Program-made: the position numbers and the translations under genes
Shown here: in pieces, positions 27,427-35,973 of the stretch
Layout of the letters: the number at the start of each line of letters is the position of its first letter
How positions within the stretch are numbered: the stretch's first letter is position 1
From: JAFGXF01 sp963732595
Lineage (GTDB): Bacteria > Chloroflexota > Anaerolineae > Anaerolineales > Anaerolineaceae
Assembly: GCA_963732595.1 (NCBI GenBank)
Contig: CAVSZZ010000002.1
Span: 1,922,001-1,986,000 of the forward strand
Direction of reading: 5' to 3'
Length of the DNA stretch: 64,000 nucleotides
Notes under the pieces: generated by a model
Database searches by the model: none
What the model was told of the DNA's origin: nothing
The model's input: the letters and a program-made list of their open reading frames with translations, nothing else

Positions 27427-27678
27427 ATGTATTCGAAGAAAAAGTCACTTAAAGAAGTCATTGGAAAAACAATCCGGTCCGTTGTTTTCCGGTCGGGTTA
27501 TGATGCCAGTCCTGAAGCTCAGCTCTTCCTGGTATTTGAAGACAACACTTATTTTGAATTCTATGGTCAGGAGATCGACTGTGGTCGAACGCTATCAGAG
27601 GGCGATATTAATCATGCAATAGGGTACGCAAGGAAGTTCAGCAGTAAGCTGCTCATCGTGAACAAGCTGGAATCCTAG
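27427..27678 (+). CDS. Small beta-rich protein (cassette gene 5)
   Basis: 83 residues, no named family. Basic N-terminus (MYSKKKSLKEVIGKTI), then strands QLFLVFEDNTYFEFYG and CGRTLSEGDINHAIGYARK. The pattern is of a small single-domain cytoplasmic protein that might bind a ligand or partner. GAAAG is the only upstream hint of a ribosome site. It closes the five-gene run; next comes a convergent gene. Confidence 0.55.
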   Translation: MYSKKKSLKEVIGKTIRSVVFRSGYDASPEAQLFLVFEDNTYFEFYGQEIDCGRTLSEGDINHAIGYARKFSSKLLIVNKLES

Positions 27679-27725
27679 CTCCAGGAGTCTGTGTCAATCT
27701 CGATAAACATGAAAATTTATGGATA

Positions 27726-28193
27726 TTAATTTTGGTCTGTACTTTCGACGATAATGCGAGCAGCCATTTCAGCCGCCTCGCCGGTGAATTTCAGACAACC
27801 TTCCATGAGCCCTTTCTCCTGGAACGTGGCCTGGCCTTCCGGAGTGTTCATGTCACAACCCCCCAACAGGGTATAGCAGTTGCAGTCGCCAAATGCATCC
27901 TTGAACTCCCGGATCAGCCGCTGGGCTGCCTGATAGGACGGTTCGACGGAGCCAATTGGTGAAGAACGGCCAAGCACAAGGCTGATCCCCATGATCCCAC
28001 CGGTGAGGGCTCCGCAGGTACTGCAGGAACGAGACATCCCGCTGCAGAAGGCAGTGGCAATTTTTGGAATTAACTCGGACTCCACACCTTCTTCCCTGGC
28101 AATCGCAAGCAGGACACTCTCCGCGCAATACAGACCGGAGGCAAAGGAATCTTCCGCGGCTTTCCGAATGAGTTCAATCGACGATTCTTTCAT
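27726..28193 (-). CDS. C-GCAxxG-C-C family redox protein
   Basis: Member of the family named for its cysteine signature: FCSGMSRSCSTCGALTGGIM (C..C..CGALTGG) and the later CNCYTLLGGCD with a further Cys near the C-terminus. These proteins accompany electron-transfer genes in anaerobes and are thought to be redox active. GGAG is spaced 6 nt before ATG 28193, which I prefer over the TTG at 28208. 155 residues, intact. Confidence 0.85.
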   Translation of the reverse strand: MKESSIELIRKAAEDSFASGLYCAESVLLAIAREEGVESELIPKIATAFCSGMSRSCSTCGALTGGIMGISLVLGRSSPIGSVEPSYQAAQRLIREFKDAFGDCNCYTLLGGCDMNTPEGQATFQEKGLMEGCLKFTGEAAEMAARIIVESTDQN

Positions 28194-28401
28194 GGGCAGC
28201 TCCAACAAAAAGGGTAGCGAGTTTGACTGTGAATCAATTGTATATCTATTATTGACGAATATTTAGTGAAATTCTATTACTGGAATCCTAAGAATGACAT
28301 GCACCAGGTCAAGAGCTAAGGGGGCAGGCGGGTCTTAAGCGGAATCTATGGACAAAATACCCATGAATACGGTACCATAGTTCAAATCCCATAATAAATG
28401 T

Positions 28402-29466
28402 ATGACGAGAGAAAACGACATGAACCATCGCTATCAAATACAAACACTCATCTTTGTATTCTTCATATTTATCCTTGCCTGCGGTTCCTCCATTCAAGAA
28501 CAGGAAGAAGAACCTGTCGCAACAGTTCTGGTGGCTCCGACGGTGACAGTTGAAGTGCAGGCGCCGCAGGTTCCTGTTGAAATTACCGCTGAACCACTTG
28601 AAGATGCCGGCGCGATCGCCCGCGATCATATCGCCACCATCAGCCAGGAGATCGGCGCCAGGCCATGCGGTAGCGATCAGGAAGCTCGGACGGTTGAATA
28701 TATTTCTGACACACTCGCGGGCTATGGATACGATGTGGAATTACAGCCGTTCGAGTTCTATGATGACGATGACGGTGAGATGAAATCGACCAATATCATG
28801 GCTGTAAAAAAGGGTCTCTCCCCGCTGGAGATTATCGTGGGCGCGCACTACGATTCCTCCGGAAGGGGTGAAGGCGCGGATGACAATGCCTCGGGCGTGG
28901 CGGTCCTGCTCGAGCTGGCCATGCGACTGCAGGCGGTTGAAACACCCTACACCGTGCGGTTCATTGCCTTCGGCGCCGAGGAAAATGGCATGGAAGGCTC
29001 CTATTATTATGCCGTTCACCTGAGCCCGAAAGAGCTTAAAAATATCGCCGGCATGATCAACCTCGACAGCGTCATCGCGGGTGATTACCTTTACATCTAC
29101 AGTAATGTGGAGGTCGATCCCACCCTGCAGGCGAAGCTGGTCGACGAGGACACCCCGGGCATCGATTATATCGGGATGACTTTGGAGGAGCTGGATATGG
29201 GCGGCGAGGACCCCTGCGAGTGTTCGGATTACCAGCCTTTTTCAGAGCTGAACATCCCCTTTGTCTACATCGAAGCCACGAACTGGGAGATGGGGGACCA
29301 GGATGGCTACACCCAGACGGGGCCGGAGTATGGGTCTGGAGGCGGCATCATCCACACGAAATATGATACGCTGGATTATTTTGATGAGGTTTTCCCCGGC
29401 CGGGTCGACCAACAGCTCAGTTTTTTGGTGACAGAGCTGTACGACCTGTTGGTCAAGTTTGAGTGA
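28402..29466 (+). CDS. Secreted M28-family zinc aminopeptidase lipoprotein
   Basis: Lipoprotein signal with lipobox ILACG near residue 27, then a Glu/Val-rich linker. The peptidase domain keeps all five zinc ligands: His and Asp in VGAHYDSSGRGEGADDNASG, the catalytic/ligand pair in FGAEENGMEGSYYY, Asp in GMINLDSVIAG and the last His in IIHTKYDTLDYF. It releases N-terminal amino acids from peptides at the cell surface. An alternative start is ATG 28420. The gene is intact and stands alone, followed by a hairpin. Confidence 0.9.
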   Translation: MTRENDMNHRYQIQTLIFVFFIFILACGSSIQEQEEEPVATVLVAPTVTVEVQAPQVPVEITAEPLEDAGAIARDHIATISQEIGARPCGSDQEARTVEYISDTLAGYGYDVELQPFEFYDDDDGEMKSTNIMAVKKGLSPLEIIVGAHYDSSGRGEGADDNASGVAVLLELAMRLQAVETPYTVRFIAFGAEENGMEGSYYYAVHLSPKELKNIAGMINLDSVIAGDYLYIYSNVEVDPTLQAKLVDEDTPGIDYIGMTLEELDMGGEDPCECSDYQPFSELNIPFVYIEATNWEMGDQDGYTQTGPEYGSGGGIIHTKYDTLDYFDEVFPGRVDQQLSFLVTELYDLLVKFE

Positions 29467-29479
29467 ATTTATTCCTTAC

Positions 29480-29527
29480 CGTAGGGGCGCACAGCCCCGA
29501 AGGGCACAGAGTGTTGTGTGCCCTTTA
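29480..29527. repeat. Degenerate REP-like element, family B, acting as terminator
   Basis: Starts with GTAGGGGCGCACAG like the family B elements at 33864 and 57704. The right half is a hairpin AAGGGCACA (29500-29508) with TGTGCCCTT (29517-29525). It lies between two convergent genes and likely ends the peptidase transcript. Confidence 0.55.
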
Positions 29528-29530
29528 GTA

Positions 29531-31363
29531 TTAAGAACAGGAATCAGTTTCCCACATTTGAAATTTAGCCAAATGCATGCTGGTTGAGTTGACGGAACCG
29601 TATAAGTGGAGTTCGTCCATCTCCGTTGGATAAAGTCGTGTTGTGAGGGTGACGCGATTGTTTACAAACATCTCTAGTATCGAGCCATCCAGGTAAACTA
29701 CCAATTCAAGACTATTCTCTCTGGGTAGTGGGCATTCCTTGATAGACCCGTGAGCGCGTTTATCCAGGCTGGATGCCGTGGTATCCACGCTCAGAGCTTG
29801 TCGCTTGAAGTCTATTGTGATGAGGGTACGCTCCCTGGCATCCGGGGAGGCGGCCAGGCAGAATTCCACGATCCCGCTCTTTTGCGATTTCATTTTGAAC
29901 GAGAAGCCCGCATTGCGTATAGGCGTTTCGGCGGAGATAAGCAGCGGTTCTTTTGATAACACCCCAGAATAACTGAAGAGCTCGCGTCCCTTGAGGTTTT
30001 CAAGTTCGAGAGCGGGTTCCATCAACAAATCCCCATCTGCAGACAGGCTCAGGATGCGCGGCAGCGACAACGCTCCTGCCCAACCGGCTTCCTGCAGCGC
30101 AGCATCTTCGCGTTCCTCCGACAGCCAGCCGTATATGACCCGCCGGCTCTGCTCGTCCTCGAAGGTCAGGGGCGCATAGAAGGCTTTCCCGCCGTAATCC
30201 AGCTTGATAAGTTTCTCAGGTTTGAAGCGCTCATCTTTATAATGACCGAGGTATCCAATGCTATATTGCTCACCGGGTGCGATCATCGCTGAGATGATCA
30301 TTAGATCCTTTTTTCCCAGCCGGATCAACTGCGGGCATTCCCACATATACCCCGTTGAGAAGGGCTTCTTTGATGCCAGGTCCCCGACCAGCAGCGGTCC
30401 ACGATACTCCCAGGTCAGCAGGTCAACAGAACGGTAAAGCAGTAGTGCACCACCCTGTCCCTTGATTCCGCTGCCCACGGTCATATACCATACCTTCCCT
30501 TCCTGCCAGACAAACGGATCGCGGAAACCTTCGACCGCGAGGCCAGGCGGGGGTTCAGCGATCAGGGGGTTGCGAGGGGAGGGATGCAGCACTCCCAGGT
30601 CGTCATCCGGCACTGCCAGGCAGACTGTCTCCGGAAAAACCGCGGTGTAGAAGAACAGCGGGCCATCCGGCGTGATCACTGCTGTGCCGGACCAGCAACC
30701 ATCCGCATCCGGCTTGCCGCGCCGGGGCGCCATCGCCACCGGCAGGCGCTTCCAATGTACCAGGTCCCGCGAGGTGGCATGCCCCCAGTGGATGCTCCCC
30801 CACAACGGGCCGTTCGGATTGTACTGGTAGAAGAGGTGGGTCTGCCCCTGCCAGTGGATCAGCCCGTTGGGATCGTTCATCCAGTTGGCGGGCGGCGTGA
30901 AATGGTAGATGGGGTGGTGCGGGTCGCGTGCAACCCGGCGGGCCAGGGATGCCTGATGAAAAGCATTGGCCGGTTTATTCAAAAGTGAGATCAAGGGGAA
31001 AGTTTTTTTCGGCCGTGTGTCGATCGAGAAATTTAATCGGCCGACCTCATTTGATTCGGCTTCGATCACCAGGCGGCGTGGGAGATCCCCGCCGGTGACT
31101 GCCCGCACGGTCAGGGGGGTATTGAGCGGCAGTTCGACCGGATGGACTTCTGAAACGAAGGCAGCCGGGATTTCCACCTTGTCGGGGAATTTCAGGAACA
31201 ATTTCGGGATGGAGATGGGACGGTCATCCGCCGCGATACTCAAGCTCGTCACAGAGACAGGCGTCAGGGTGTTGTTGAGCTGGAACTCGAAGCCATCCGG
31301 GCGGCGTTTCAGGCTGTCCTTGACGTAAAGCTTGCGCAGGAGGAACTCGGGCACACTCGGCAT
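29531..31363 (-). CDS. Glycoside hydrolase family 32 (fructan/sucrose hydrolase) with extra N-terminal domain
   Basis: Beta-fructosidase. Catalytic nucleophile motif WMNDPNGLIHW at residues about 161-171, then FYQYNPNGPLWG, the GFRDPFVW stabiliser and the acid/base in YMWECPQLIRLG; a C-terminal beta-sandwich ends in LHLYGSVNSTSMHLAKFQMW. No signal peptide, so it acts in the cytoplasm on imported sugar. The first 120 residues (start MPSVPEFLLRKLYVKDSL) form an additional beta-rich domain not found in ordinary GH32 enzymes. It is 11 bp downstream of the MFS transporter gene in the same operon. Confidence 0.92.
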   Translation of the reverse strand: MPSVPEFLLRKLYVKDSLKRRPDGFEFQLNNTLTPVSVTSLSIAADDRPISIPKLFLKFPDKVEIPAAFVSEVHPVELPLNTPLTVRAVTGGDLPRRLVIEAESNEVGRLNFSIDTRPKKTFPLISLLNKPANAFHQASLARRVARDPHHPIYHFTPPANWMNDPNGLIHWQGQTHLFYQYNPNGPLWGSIHWGHATSRDLVHWKRLPVAMAPRRGKPDADGCWSGTAVITPDGPLFFYTAVFPETVCLAVPDDDLGVLHPSPRNPLIAEPPPGLAVEGFRDPFVWQEGKVWYMTVGSGIKGQGGALLLYRSVDLLTWEYRGPLLVGDLASKKPFSTGYMWECPQLIRLGKKDLMIISAMIAPGEQYSIGYLGHYKDERFKPEKLIKLDYGGKAFYAPLTFEDEQSRRVIYGWLSEEREDAALQEAGWAGALSLPRILSLSADGDLLMEPALELENLKGRELFSYSGVLSKEPLLISAETPIRNAGFSFKMKSQKSGIVEFCLAASPDARERTLITIDFKRQALSVDTTASSLDKRAHGSIKECPLPRENSLELVVYLDGSILEMFVNNRVTLTTRLYPTEMDELHLYGSVNSTSMHLAKFQMWETDSCS

Positions 31364-31374
31364 GGTGGCTGCCT

Positions 31375-32697
31375 CTATTTAACCGCTTTGAAATTTTGAA
31401 CATCACGCTGTCTCTTACGGATGACCAGCAAGGGAATCAGCGTGAGCAGGACCAGCCCGGCCGCCACCTGGAAGATGAGCGGCGTCGGGATCGTGCCGGC
31501 CTTGCCATCTAAAATGGTGGGGATGCCGTAAACGGTTGACAGCCAACCGCCCAGCAAAGAGCCTGGGATCATGGTGAAGGCCACATTGAACAACACGAAA
31601 TAGCCGGCGAACTGGCCGCGCTTCTCCTCCGGGTAGAGGTCCTTGGTCCAGGCGCCGGTGGCGATCACCCAGCCGGTGAATGCCCCCAGCCAGACGATGC
31701 CGCTCAGGATCAGGGTGGGCATGCTTTTCGAGAGCGAGAACAGGATCAAGCCGGCGCTTTCCAGGAGCACTGACAGGATGGCCACCTGACGGCGACCCCA
31801 TTTATCAACCAGCATGCCCAGTGGCAGCGCCAGTCCGATGCCGCCGATGCCGATGGCAGCCCCGACCAGCAGCGAGGACTCCCCGATGCTTAATTTGATG
31901 TAATGCTGCAGGTAGATCATCAGGTATGAGAAGAAGGTGTTGATGGCCAGCATGAACAGGGTCAACGAGATGAGCAGCAGGAACAGGTCGCGCTGCGCCA
32001 GCAAGTTCTTCCATTGGAAGGTCTCTGCGATTTGACCCCAGAAGGTACCCTTCGGTTTTTTGGTTTCCGGGGTCTCTTTTAATTGCGGCGCGAAGATCAA
32101 GCCTATCAGCAGGGTGAACCCGCCCACCACGTAGAAGAAACCGGTATAACCGATGGCTTCGATGATAAAGCCGGCGCCCCCATAGACGATCAACATGGCG
32201 ATCCAGGTGGTGATCTGGACGGCACCGCTGACCCGCCCGCGGTTCTCGACCGTGGTGACATCCGCCACATAGGCGCTGAAGGCGGCATCGTTGGCCGTCG
32301 CACCGAAGAAGGTCATGATGCTGTCGAAGAGGATGGCCATGAAAATGCCCAGCGAAACCGGTTGGAACCAGGCCGCGGCCGGGAAGATGGCGGTGAAAAT
32401 GCCCCATAAAATATACCCCAGGAACAGGTACGGCTTGCGCTTGCCCCATTTCGAGCGGGTGCGGTCGCTTAAGGTGCCCATGAAGATGGTGGTCAGGGTT
32501 GAGACGACAGCGGTGATGGACACCATCCAGGAGACTGCCTGGGGATTGGGGGTGATCTTGTCGTACAGGAAGGTATTGTAGAACTGGTTCTCGATCGCCC
32601 AGGCCAACTGCCCGGCCAGGGAGAGCATCAACAGAGCCAGAAACACACGGGAAGGCAATTTGCTGGGAGCGGCAACGATGTCCGGCTGTGTTTTCAT
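31375..32697 (-). CDS. MFS sugar transporter (GPH/SLC45-like)
   Basis: Twelve-TM permease, 440 residues, intact. Typical marks are QLAWAIENQFYNTFLYD in TM1, the loop 2-3 motif GTLSDRTRSKWGKRKPYLFL, and the mirrored MLVDKWGRRQVAILSVLL in the second half. The R-S-K-W-G-R/K-R-K-P motif is that of sucrose/glycoside-pentoside-hexuronide carriers. With the following GH32 gene it forms a fructoside uptake and hydrolysis operon. Its promoter and a candidate operator lie at 32729-32757. Confidence 0.9.
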   Translation of the reverse strand: MKTQPDIVAAPSKLPSRVFLALLMLSLAGQLAWAIENQFYNTFLYDKITPNPQAVSWMVSITAVVSTLTTIFMGTLSDRTRSKWGKRKPYLFLGYILWGIFTAIFPAAAWFQPVSLGIFMAILFDSIMTFFGATANDAAFSAYVADVTTVENRGRVSGAVQITTWIAMLIVYGGAGFIIEAIGYTGFFYVVGGFTLLIGLIFAPQLKETPETKKPKGTFWGQIAETFQWKNLLAQRDLFLLLISLTLFMLAINTFFSYLMIYLQHYIKLSIGESSLLVGAAIGIGGIGLALPLGMLVDKWGRRQVAILSVLLESAGLILFSLSKSMPTLILSGIVWLGAFTGWVIATGAWTKDLYPEEKRGQFAGYFVLFNVAFTMIPGSLLGGWLSTVYGIPTILDGKAGTIPTPLIFQVAAGLVLLTLIPLLVIRKRQRDVQNFKAVK

Positions 32698-32728
32698 GTA
32701 TGGGTCCTTTCAAGATCGAGGATGAAAA

Positions 32729-32757
32729 AGTGTATCACGCGACGTGAGGTCAGTCAA
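32729..32757 (-). promoter_or_regulatory. Promoter of the MFS-GH32 operon with palindrome in the spacer
   Basis: On the minus strand TTGACT (32757-32752) and TACACT (32734-32729) are separated by 17 nt. The spacer holds the inverted repeat TCACG-CGA-CGTGA (32735-32747), well placed for a sugar-responsive repressor. No regulator gene is adjacent. Confidence 0.6.
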
Positions 32758-32816
32758 ATTCACAGGTCGGAATGACCGATGACAGCATCTGCCACCTTAC
32801 AGATTTGATAAGCGCA

Positions 32817-32845
32817 TTGACAGCTGGTTGGCTTCAGCATATAGT
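32817..32845 (+). promoter_or_regulatory. Sigma-70-type promoter of lipoprotein gene
   Basis: TTGACA (32817-32822), 17-nt spacer, TATAGT (32840-32845), about 36 nt before the ATG at 32881, which has AGGAGG upstream. Confidence 0.75.
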
Positions 32846-32880
32846 AGGACATCGCTTTTACAAAAAAATAGGAGGAAATC

Positions 32881-33840
32881 ATGAAAAGCAATAATCACGC
32901 TTTGACTTCATTGTCTGTTGTTTTGATGGTGCTTTTCCTGGCTGGCATGGCTTGCGGTACATCATCCAGCAACCCCCCGGCCGCATCCGGCGGGGATGAT
33001 GGGCTCCAGCAGACTATCGCTGCCCTGAGTGTGGCGGAGACGGTCATGGCCATGCAGCAAACCCAGAACGCCCTGCAAAACCAGGCACAAGCGGCTGTCC
33101 AGGCCACAGCCGAGCCCGGCGTGGTTCAGCCCACTGCGCAGGCAGCCGCCCCGGCCCAGGACATGGATGCCCTCATCAAGGGTTCCCGCATCCTGTTGTT
33201 CGAGGATACCTGGGAGTATGGCACCTGGGTCTATGACACCGTGAAAAGTATGGGACTCACCGCCACCTATGACGGGGATGCCATTGGCAATTTTCTCGAG
33301 CATTTAAACTCCAGTCAGTGGGACCTGGTCATCGTGGTCGGAGAATCCCATTCCGTGGTGCAGGGTGAGATCTGGGATGCGATCCTGACCAACCTGAATC
33401 GCAGCAACAAGCCTGCTTTGGCTGCCGAGGTGTGGTACCTGGATGATATCAGCGAAGGTCGCATTAAATCCTTCACGACCGAATGCGGGATCAAGTGGCA
33501 AAAGGATCTGTTGAGCGCCGTGCCCTATTTTTGGCTGGCACCTGACAGCCCGTTCGCCAGCAATCCCGGACCGGTGCCATCCCTGACCGGGGGTGGCGGT
33601 TTCTGGGATGGGGCGGATGCAGGGGATGAGGTCAAGCTGATCCCGGGCTCGGGTGCGACGCTGTTGGCCGGCACCCACGCCGGGGATAACTCGAATCATG
33701 GTGTGATCACCAGCTGTTTTGAAGGCCGGGTGATCTTCCAAACCTTCTGCGATCATGATTTCTCGCGTGGCACCGTCCAATCCCTGTGGAAGAACTACAT
33801 CACCAATACCTTGACCGCACACTACCAGGCGATTCAATAG
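32881..33840 (+). CDS. Secreted lipoprotein with GATase/ThuA-like fold
   Basis: Signal peptide with lipobox LAGMACG (residues about 21-27), Ala/Gln-rich linker, then an alpha/beta domain: SRILLFEDTWEYGTWVYDTV, SQWDLVIVVGESHSVVQGE, ALAAEVWYLDDISEG and VIFQTFCDHDFSRGTVQSL. The order of strands and a surface-exposed final DHDF resemble class I glutamine-amidotransferase/ThuA-like domains used as binding modules (inference). It is intact with an excellent promoter and ribosome site. The substrate is unknown. Confidence 0.65.
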   Translation: MKSNNHALTSLSVVLMVLFLAGMACGTSSSNPPAASGGDDGLQQTIAALSVAETVMAMQQTQNALQNQAQAAVQATAEPGVVQPTAQAAAPAQDMDALIKGSRILLFEDTWEYGTWVYDTVKSMGLTATYDGDAIGNFLEHLNSSQWDLVIVVGESHSVVQGEIWDAILTNLNRSNKPALAAEVWYLDDISEGRIKSFTTECGIKWQKDLLSAVPYFWLAPDSPFASNPGPVPSLTGGGGFWDGADAGDEVKLIPGSGATLLAGTHAGDNSNHGVITSCFEGRVIFQTFCDHDFSRGTVQSLWKNYITNTLTAHYQAIQ

Positions 33841-33863
33841 CATTGCCGTGTATGTAATTTCTT

Positions 33864-33894
33864 TAGGGGCGCACTCCAGAGGAGTGCGCCCCTA
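33864..33894. repeat. REP-like palindrome, family B
   Basis: Perfect 14-bp arms TAGGGGCGCACTCC and its reverse complement around a 3-nt loop, ending CCCCTAC. It lies 23 bp after the lipoprotein stop and before the promoter of the next gene. Confidence 0.8.
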
Positions 33895-33902
33895 CGTGAT
33901 TC

Positions 33903-33931
33903 TTGGCTCAGTCCTGCAGGACGAGTACAAT
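33903..33931 (+). promoter_or_regulatory. Promoter giving a leaderless mRNA for the propeller lipoprotein
   Basis: TTGGCT (33903-33908), 17-nt spacer, TACAAT (33926-33931), with ATG 33938 only 6 nt later and no Shine-Dalgarno. Transcription should begin at or next to the start codon. Confidence 0.5.
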
Positions 33932-33937
33932 AGCATC

Positions 33938-34906
33938 ATGACGAGTAAAAGATTTTTGTTGTCTCCATTATTATCTCTGGTTATTGTCCTGGCCTGCAAC
34001 CTGACATCGCCGAAGCCGACCCTGATCTTTCCGACCAGCCGCCCGACCGCGGAGCCCACCGGCACCTACGCTGCACTGACACAGGTCGCTGGTGAGCCTG
34101 CTGGCAAGATCGCCTATGTCTGCACTCTTGATAAGATCCATAATCAGATCTGCCTGATGAATGCAGATGGCAGTGACCAGCATGTGCTGGTGGATTGGCC
34201 GATGGTGCAGAGCTACTATCCCTCCTTCGCGCCTGATGGGCAAAGTGTCATCTTTGCCTCTCTCTACGATAGAGAATTTGCTTTATTCGAAGTGAATTTG
34301 GACGGAGAGGTAACCCCCATTCCGACTGTCGACCAGGAGGTGGCTTCGCCGGCCATCTCGCCGGATGGTAAGTGGATCGCTTTCACCATCGTCAGTGATA
34401 CGGCCGCCAACGTGATCGCTCTGACCCCGCGCTGGGGTGGTGAGGTGACGGTCATCCAGCCCAATGACAGCTGGGACCCGACCTGGTCCCAGGATGGCAG
34501 CCAGATCCTCTTCGCCGGATCCGATGAAGGCGGGATTCACCTGTACATCATGAACCGGGATGGGACGAACGTCCGCCAGGTGACCGACCGGACCGGTCTG
34601 CGCGGCCGCAACGATTGGTCTGTGGATGACCTGCTGGCGACGTACATTGGCTCGGCTGGCAATCATACCCGTAATATCTTCACCTTCGGCACGCACGGGG
34701 AAAACATGCAAATGATCACGGATGGCGGGGACAATGTCGCGCCATCCTTCTCCCCGGATGGACGCTGGATCGTTTTCATGTCCTACCGTGACCATTTCTG
34801 GGATGAATTCGGCTGCGAGATCTACATCATGCGCACCGATGGCACGGATGTGCGGCGCCTGACTTCCAACGACACCTGCGACTGGCAGCCACGCTGGGGC
34901 AGGTAG
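33938..34906 (+). CDS. TolB-like beta-propeller lipoprotein (PD40 repeats)
   Basis: ATG 33938 is followed by a lipoprotein signal (LVIVLACN) and a Pro/Thr linker. Six or so blades carry the WD40-like PD40 signature: YYPSFAPDGQSVIFAS, ASPAISPDGKWIAFT, WDPTWSQDGSQILFAG and APSFSPDGRWIVFMS, alternating with IYIMRTDGTDVRRLT-type loops. Likely a surface protein-interaction scaffold. The frame is open upstream to 33848, but that part is non-coding and includes a REP palindrome. It is intact. Confidence 0.85.
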   Translation: MTSKRFLLSPLLSLVIVLACNLTSPKPTLIFPTSRPTAEPTGTYAALTQVAGEPAGKIAYVCTLDKIHNQICLMNADGSDQHVLVDWPMVQSYYPSFAPDGQSVIFASLYDREFALFEVNLDGEVTPIPTVDQEVASPAISPDGKWIAFTIVSDTAANVIALTPRWGGEVTVIQPNDSWDPTWSQDGSQILFAGSDEGGIHLYIMNRDGTNVRQVTDRTGLRGRNDWSVDDLLATYIGSAGNHTRNIFTFGTHGENMQMITDGGDNVAPSFSPDGRWIVFMSYRDHFWDEFGCEIYIMRTDGTDVRRLTSNDTCDWQPRWGR

Positions 34907-34973
34907 GACTTCCTTTTTACTCTCATAATTCCCCGCTCGTTACACCCCATATTAATGTAAATCAAATAAATAC

Positions 34974-35001
34974 TTGATAAAATAGATAAAAATAGTATAA
35001 T
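34974..35001 (+). promoter_or_regulatory. Promoter of the candidate exopolysaccharide operon
   Basis: TTGATA (34974-34979), 16-nt spacer, TATAAT (34996-35001), 24 nt before ATG 35026, which has AGGGG at a suitable distance. Confidence 0.65.
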
Positions 35002-35025
35002 AATAAAAGAATAGGGGCATAAATC

Positions 35026-35964
35026 ATGGAAGCCATCATCAATCAATCCACCATCCAACACCTGACTGCGATCATTGTCTATATCCTGGTATCGATCTAT
35101 ACCATCGCAAAAAAGAGGGAGATCCATCGGACCACCCGGCGATCGACTGCTGAGTTCTGGCTGGTGACTGCGGTTCTCATCGTCCTCTCCCTTCTTAATC
35201 TTATGCGCTTGATCTCAGAGCTGATCGGAGTTCAGGCCACGGCGTTCAATCTGTCATTCGACAGGATGGCCCACTATATCAATATATTTGCATTGGCCGG
35301 CATCATCCTGTTGCTGATCAGTAACAAGATCATCATCAAACCGGTTTGCCGCCCGCAGCGCATCCTGGCGATCGGAGCACACCCGGATGACATTGAGATC
35401 GCCGCAGGCGCAACTTTGGCTAAAATGCGTGATTCAGGCAACTATGTTTTCGGTTTGATCCTGACATACGGTAAGGAGGGTGGAAATGCAGCCCGCAGAC
35501 TCCTGGAAGCCCGTAAAGGAGCTGAGTTCCTCGGTCTCGATGAATACAAGGTGCATGAGTTTCCGGATACCCGGTTATTTGAGAATTCCAACGAGGTGCT
35601 GCAGGTGATAGAAGCCACCATCAACCAGATCAAACCGGATATCATCTACACCCATTCAGCCCATGACATCCATCAGGACCACCAGGTGGTTCACGACGCC
35701 ACCCTGCGGGCCGCCCGCCGGGCATCCAATATCCTCTGCTATGAGAGTCCTTCGGCCTCATCCGGGTTCACACCTCAATACTTTGTGGAAGTCTCAGATT
35801 ATGTTGAGGTCAAGATCGAAGCCATCCGGGCCCATTGGGATCAGCGAAAAAAACCCTATGTCAAGCAGGAAAAGGTTCGTGCTAAGCTGGCCTTCCGTGG
35901 CGAGCAGGCACGGGTGGATTATGCGGAGGGATTCGAGGTCGTCCGCATGGTTTCGATCAACTAA
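35026..35964 (+). CDS. Membrane-anchored PIG-L/LmbE-family N-acetylglucosamine deacetylase-like protein
   Basis: The first 105 residues hold three TM segments (about 12-28, 43-62, 83-100). The PIG-L domain follows: ILAIGAHPDDIEIAAGATLA (zinc ligands HPDD, residues about 119-122), LTYGKEGGNAARRLLEARKG, and the late zinc motif YTHSAHDIHQDHQVV. The family removes acetyl from GlcNAc-containing lipids or conjugates. It heads a tight five-gene operon with a polymerising GT2 and PgaB-like proteins, so the likely substrate is a membrane-linked amino-sugar glycan (inference). Confidence 0.85.
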   Translation: MEAIINQSTIQHLTAIIVYILVSIYTIAKKREIHRTTRRSTAEFWLVTAVLIVLSLLNLMRLISELIGVQATAFNLSFDRMAHYINIFALAGIILLLISNKIIIKPVCRPQRILAIGAHPDDIEIAAGATLAKMRDSGNYVFGLILTYGKEGGNAARRLLEARKGAEFLGLDEYKVHEFPDTRLFENSNEVLQVIEATINQIKPDIIYTHSAHDIHQDHQVVHDATLRAARRASNILCYESPSASSGFTPQYFVEVSDYVEVKIEAIRAHWDQRKKPYVKQEKVRAKLAFRGEQARVDYAEGFEVVRMVSIN

Positions 35965-35973
35965 GGAGCTTCT

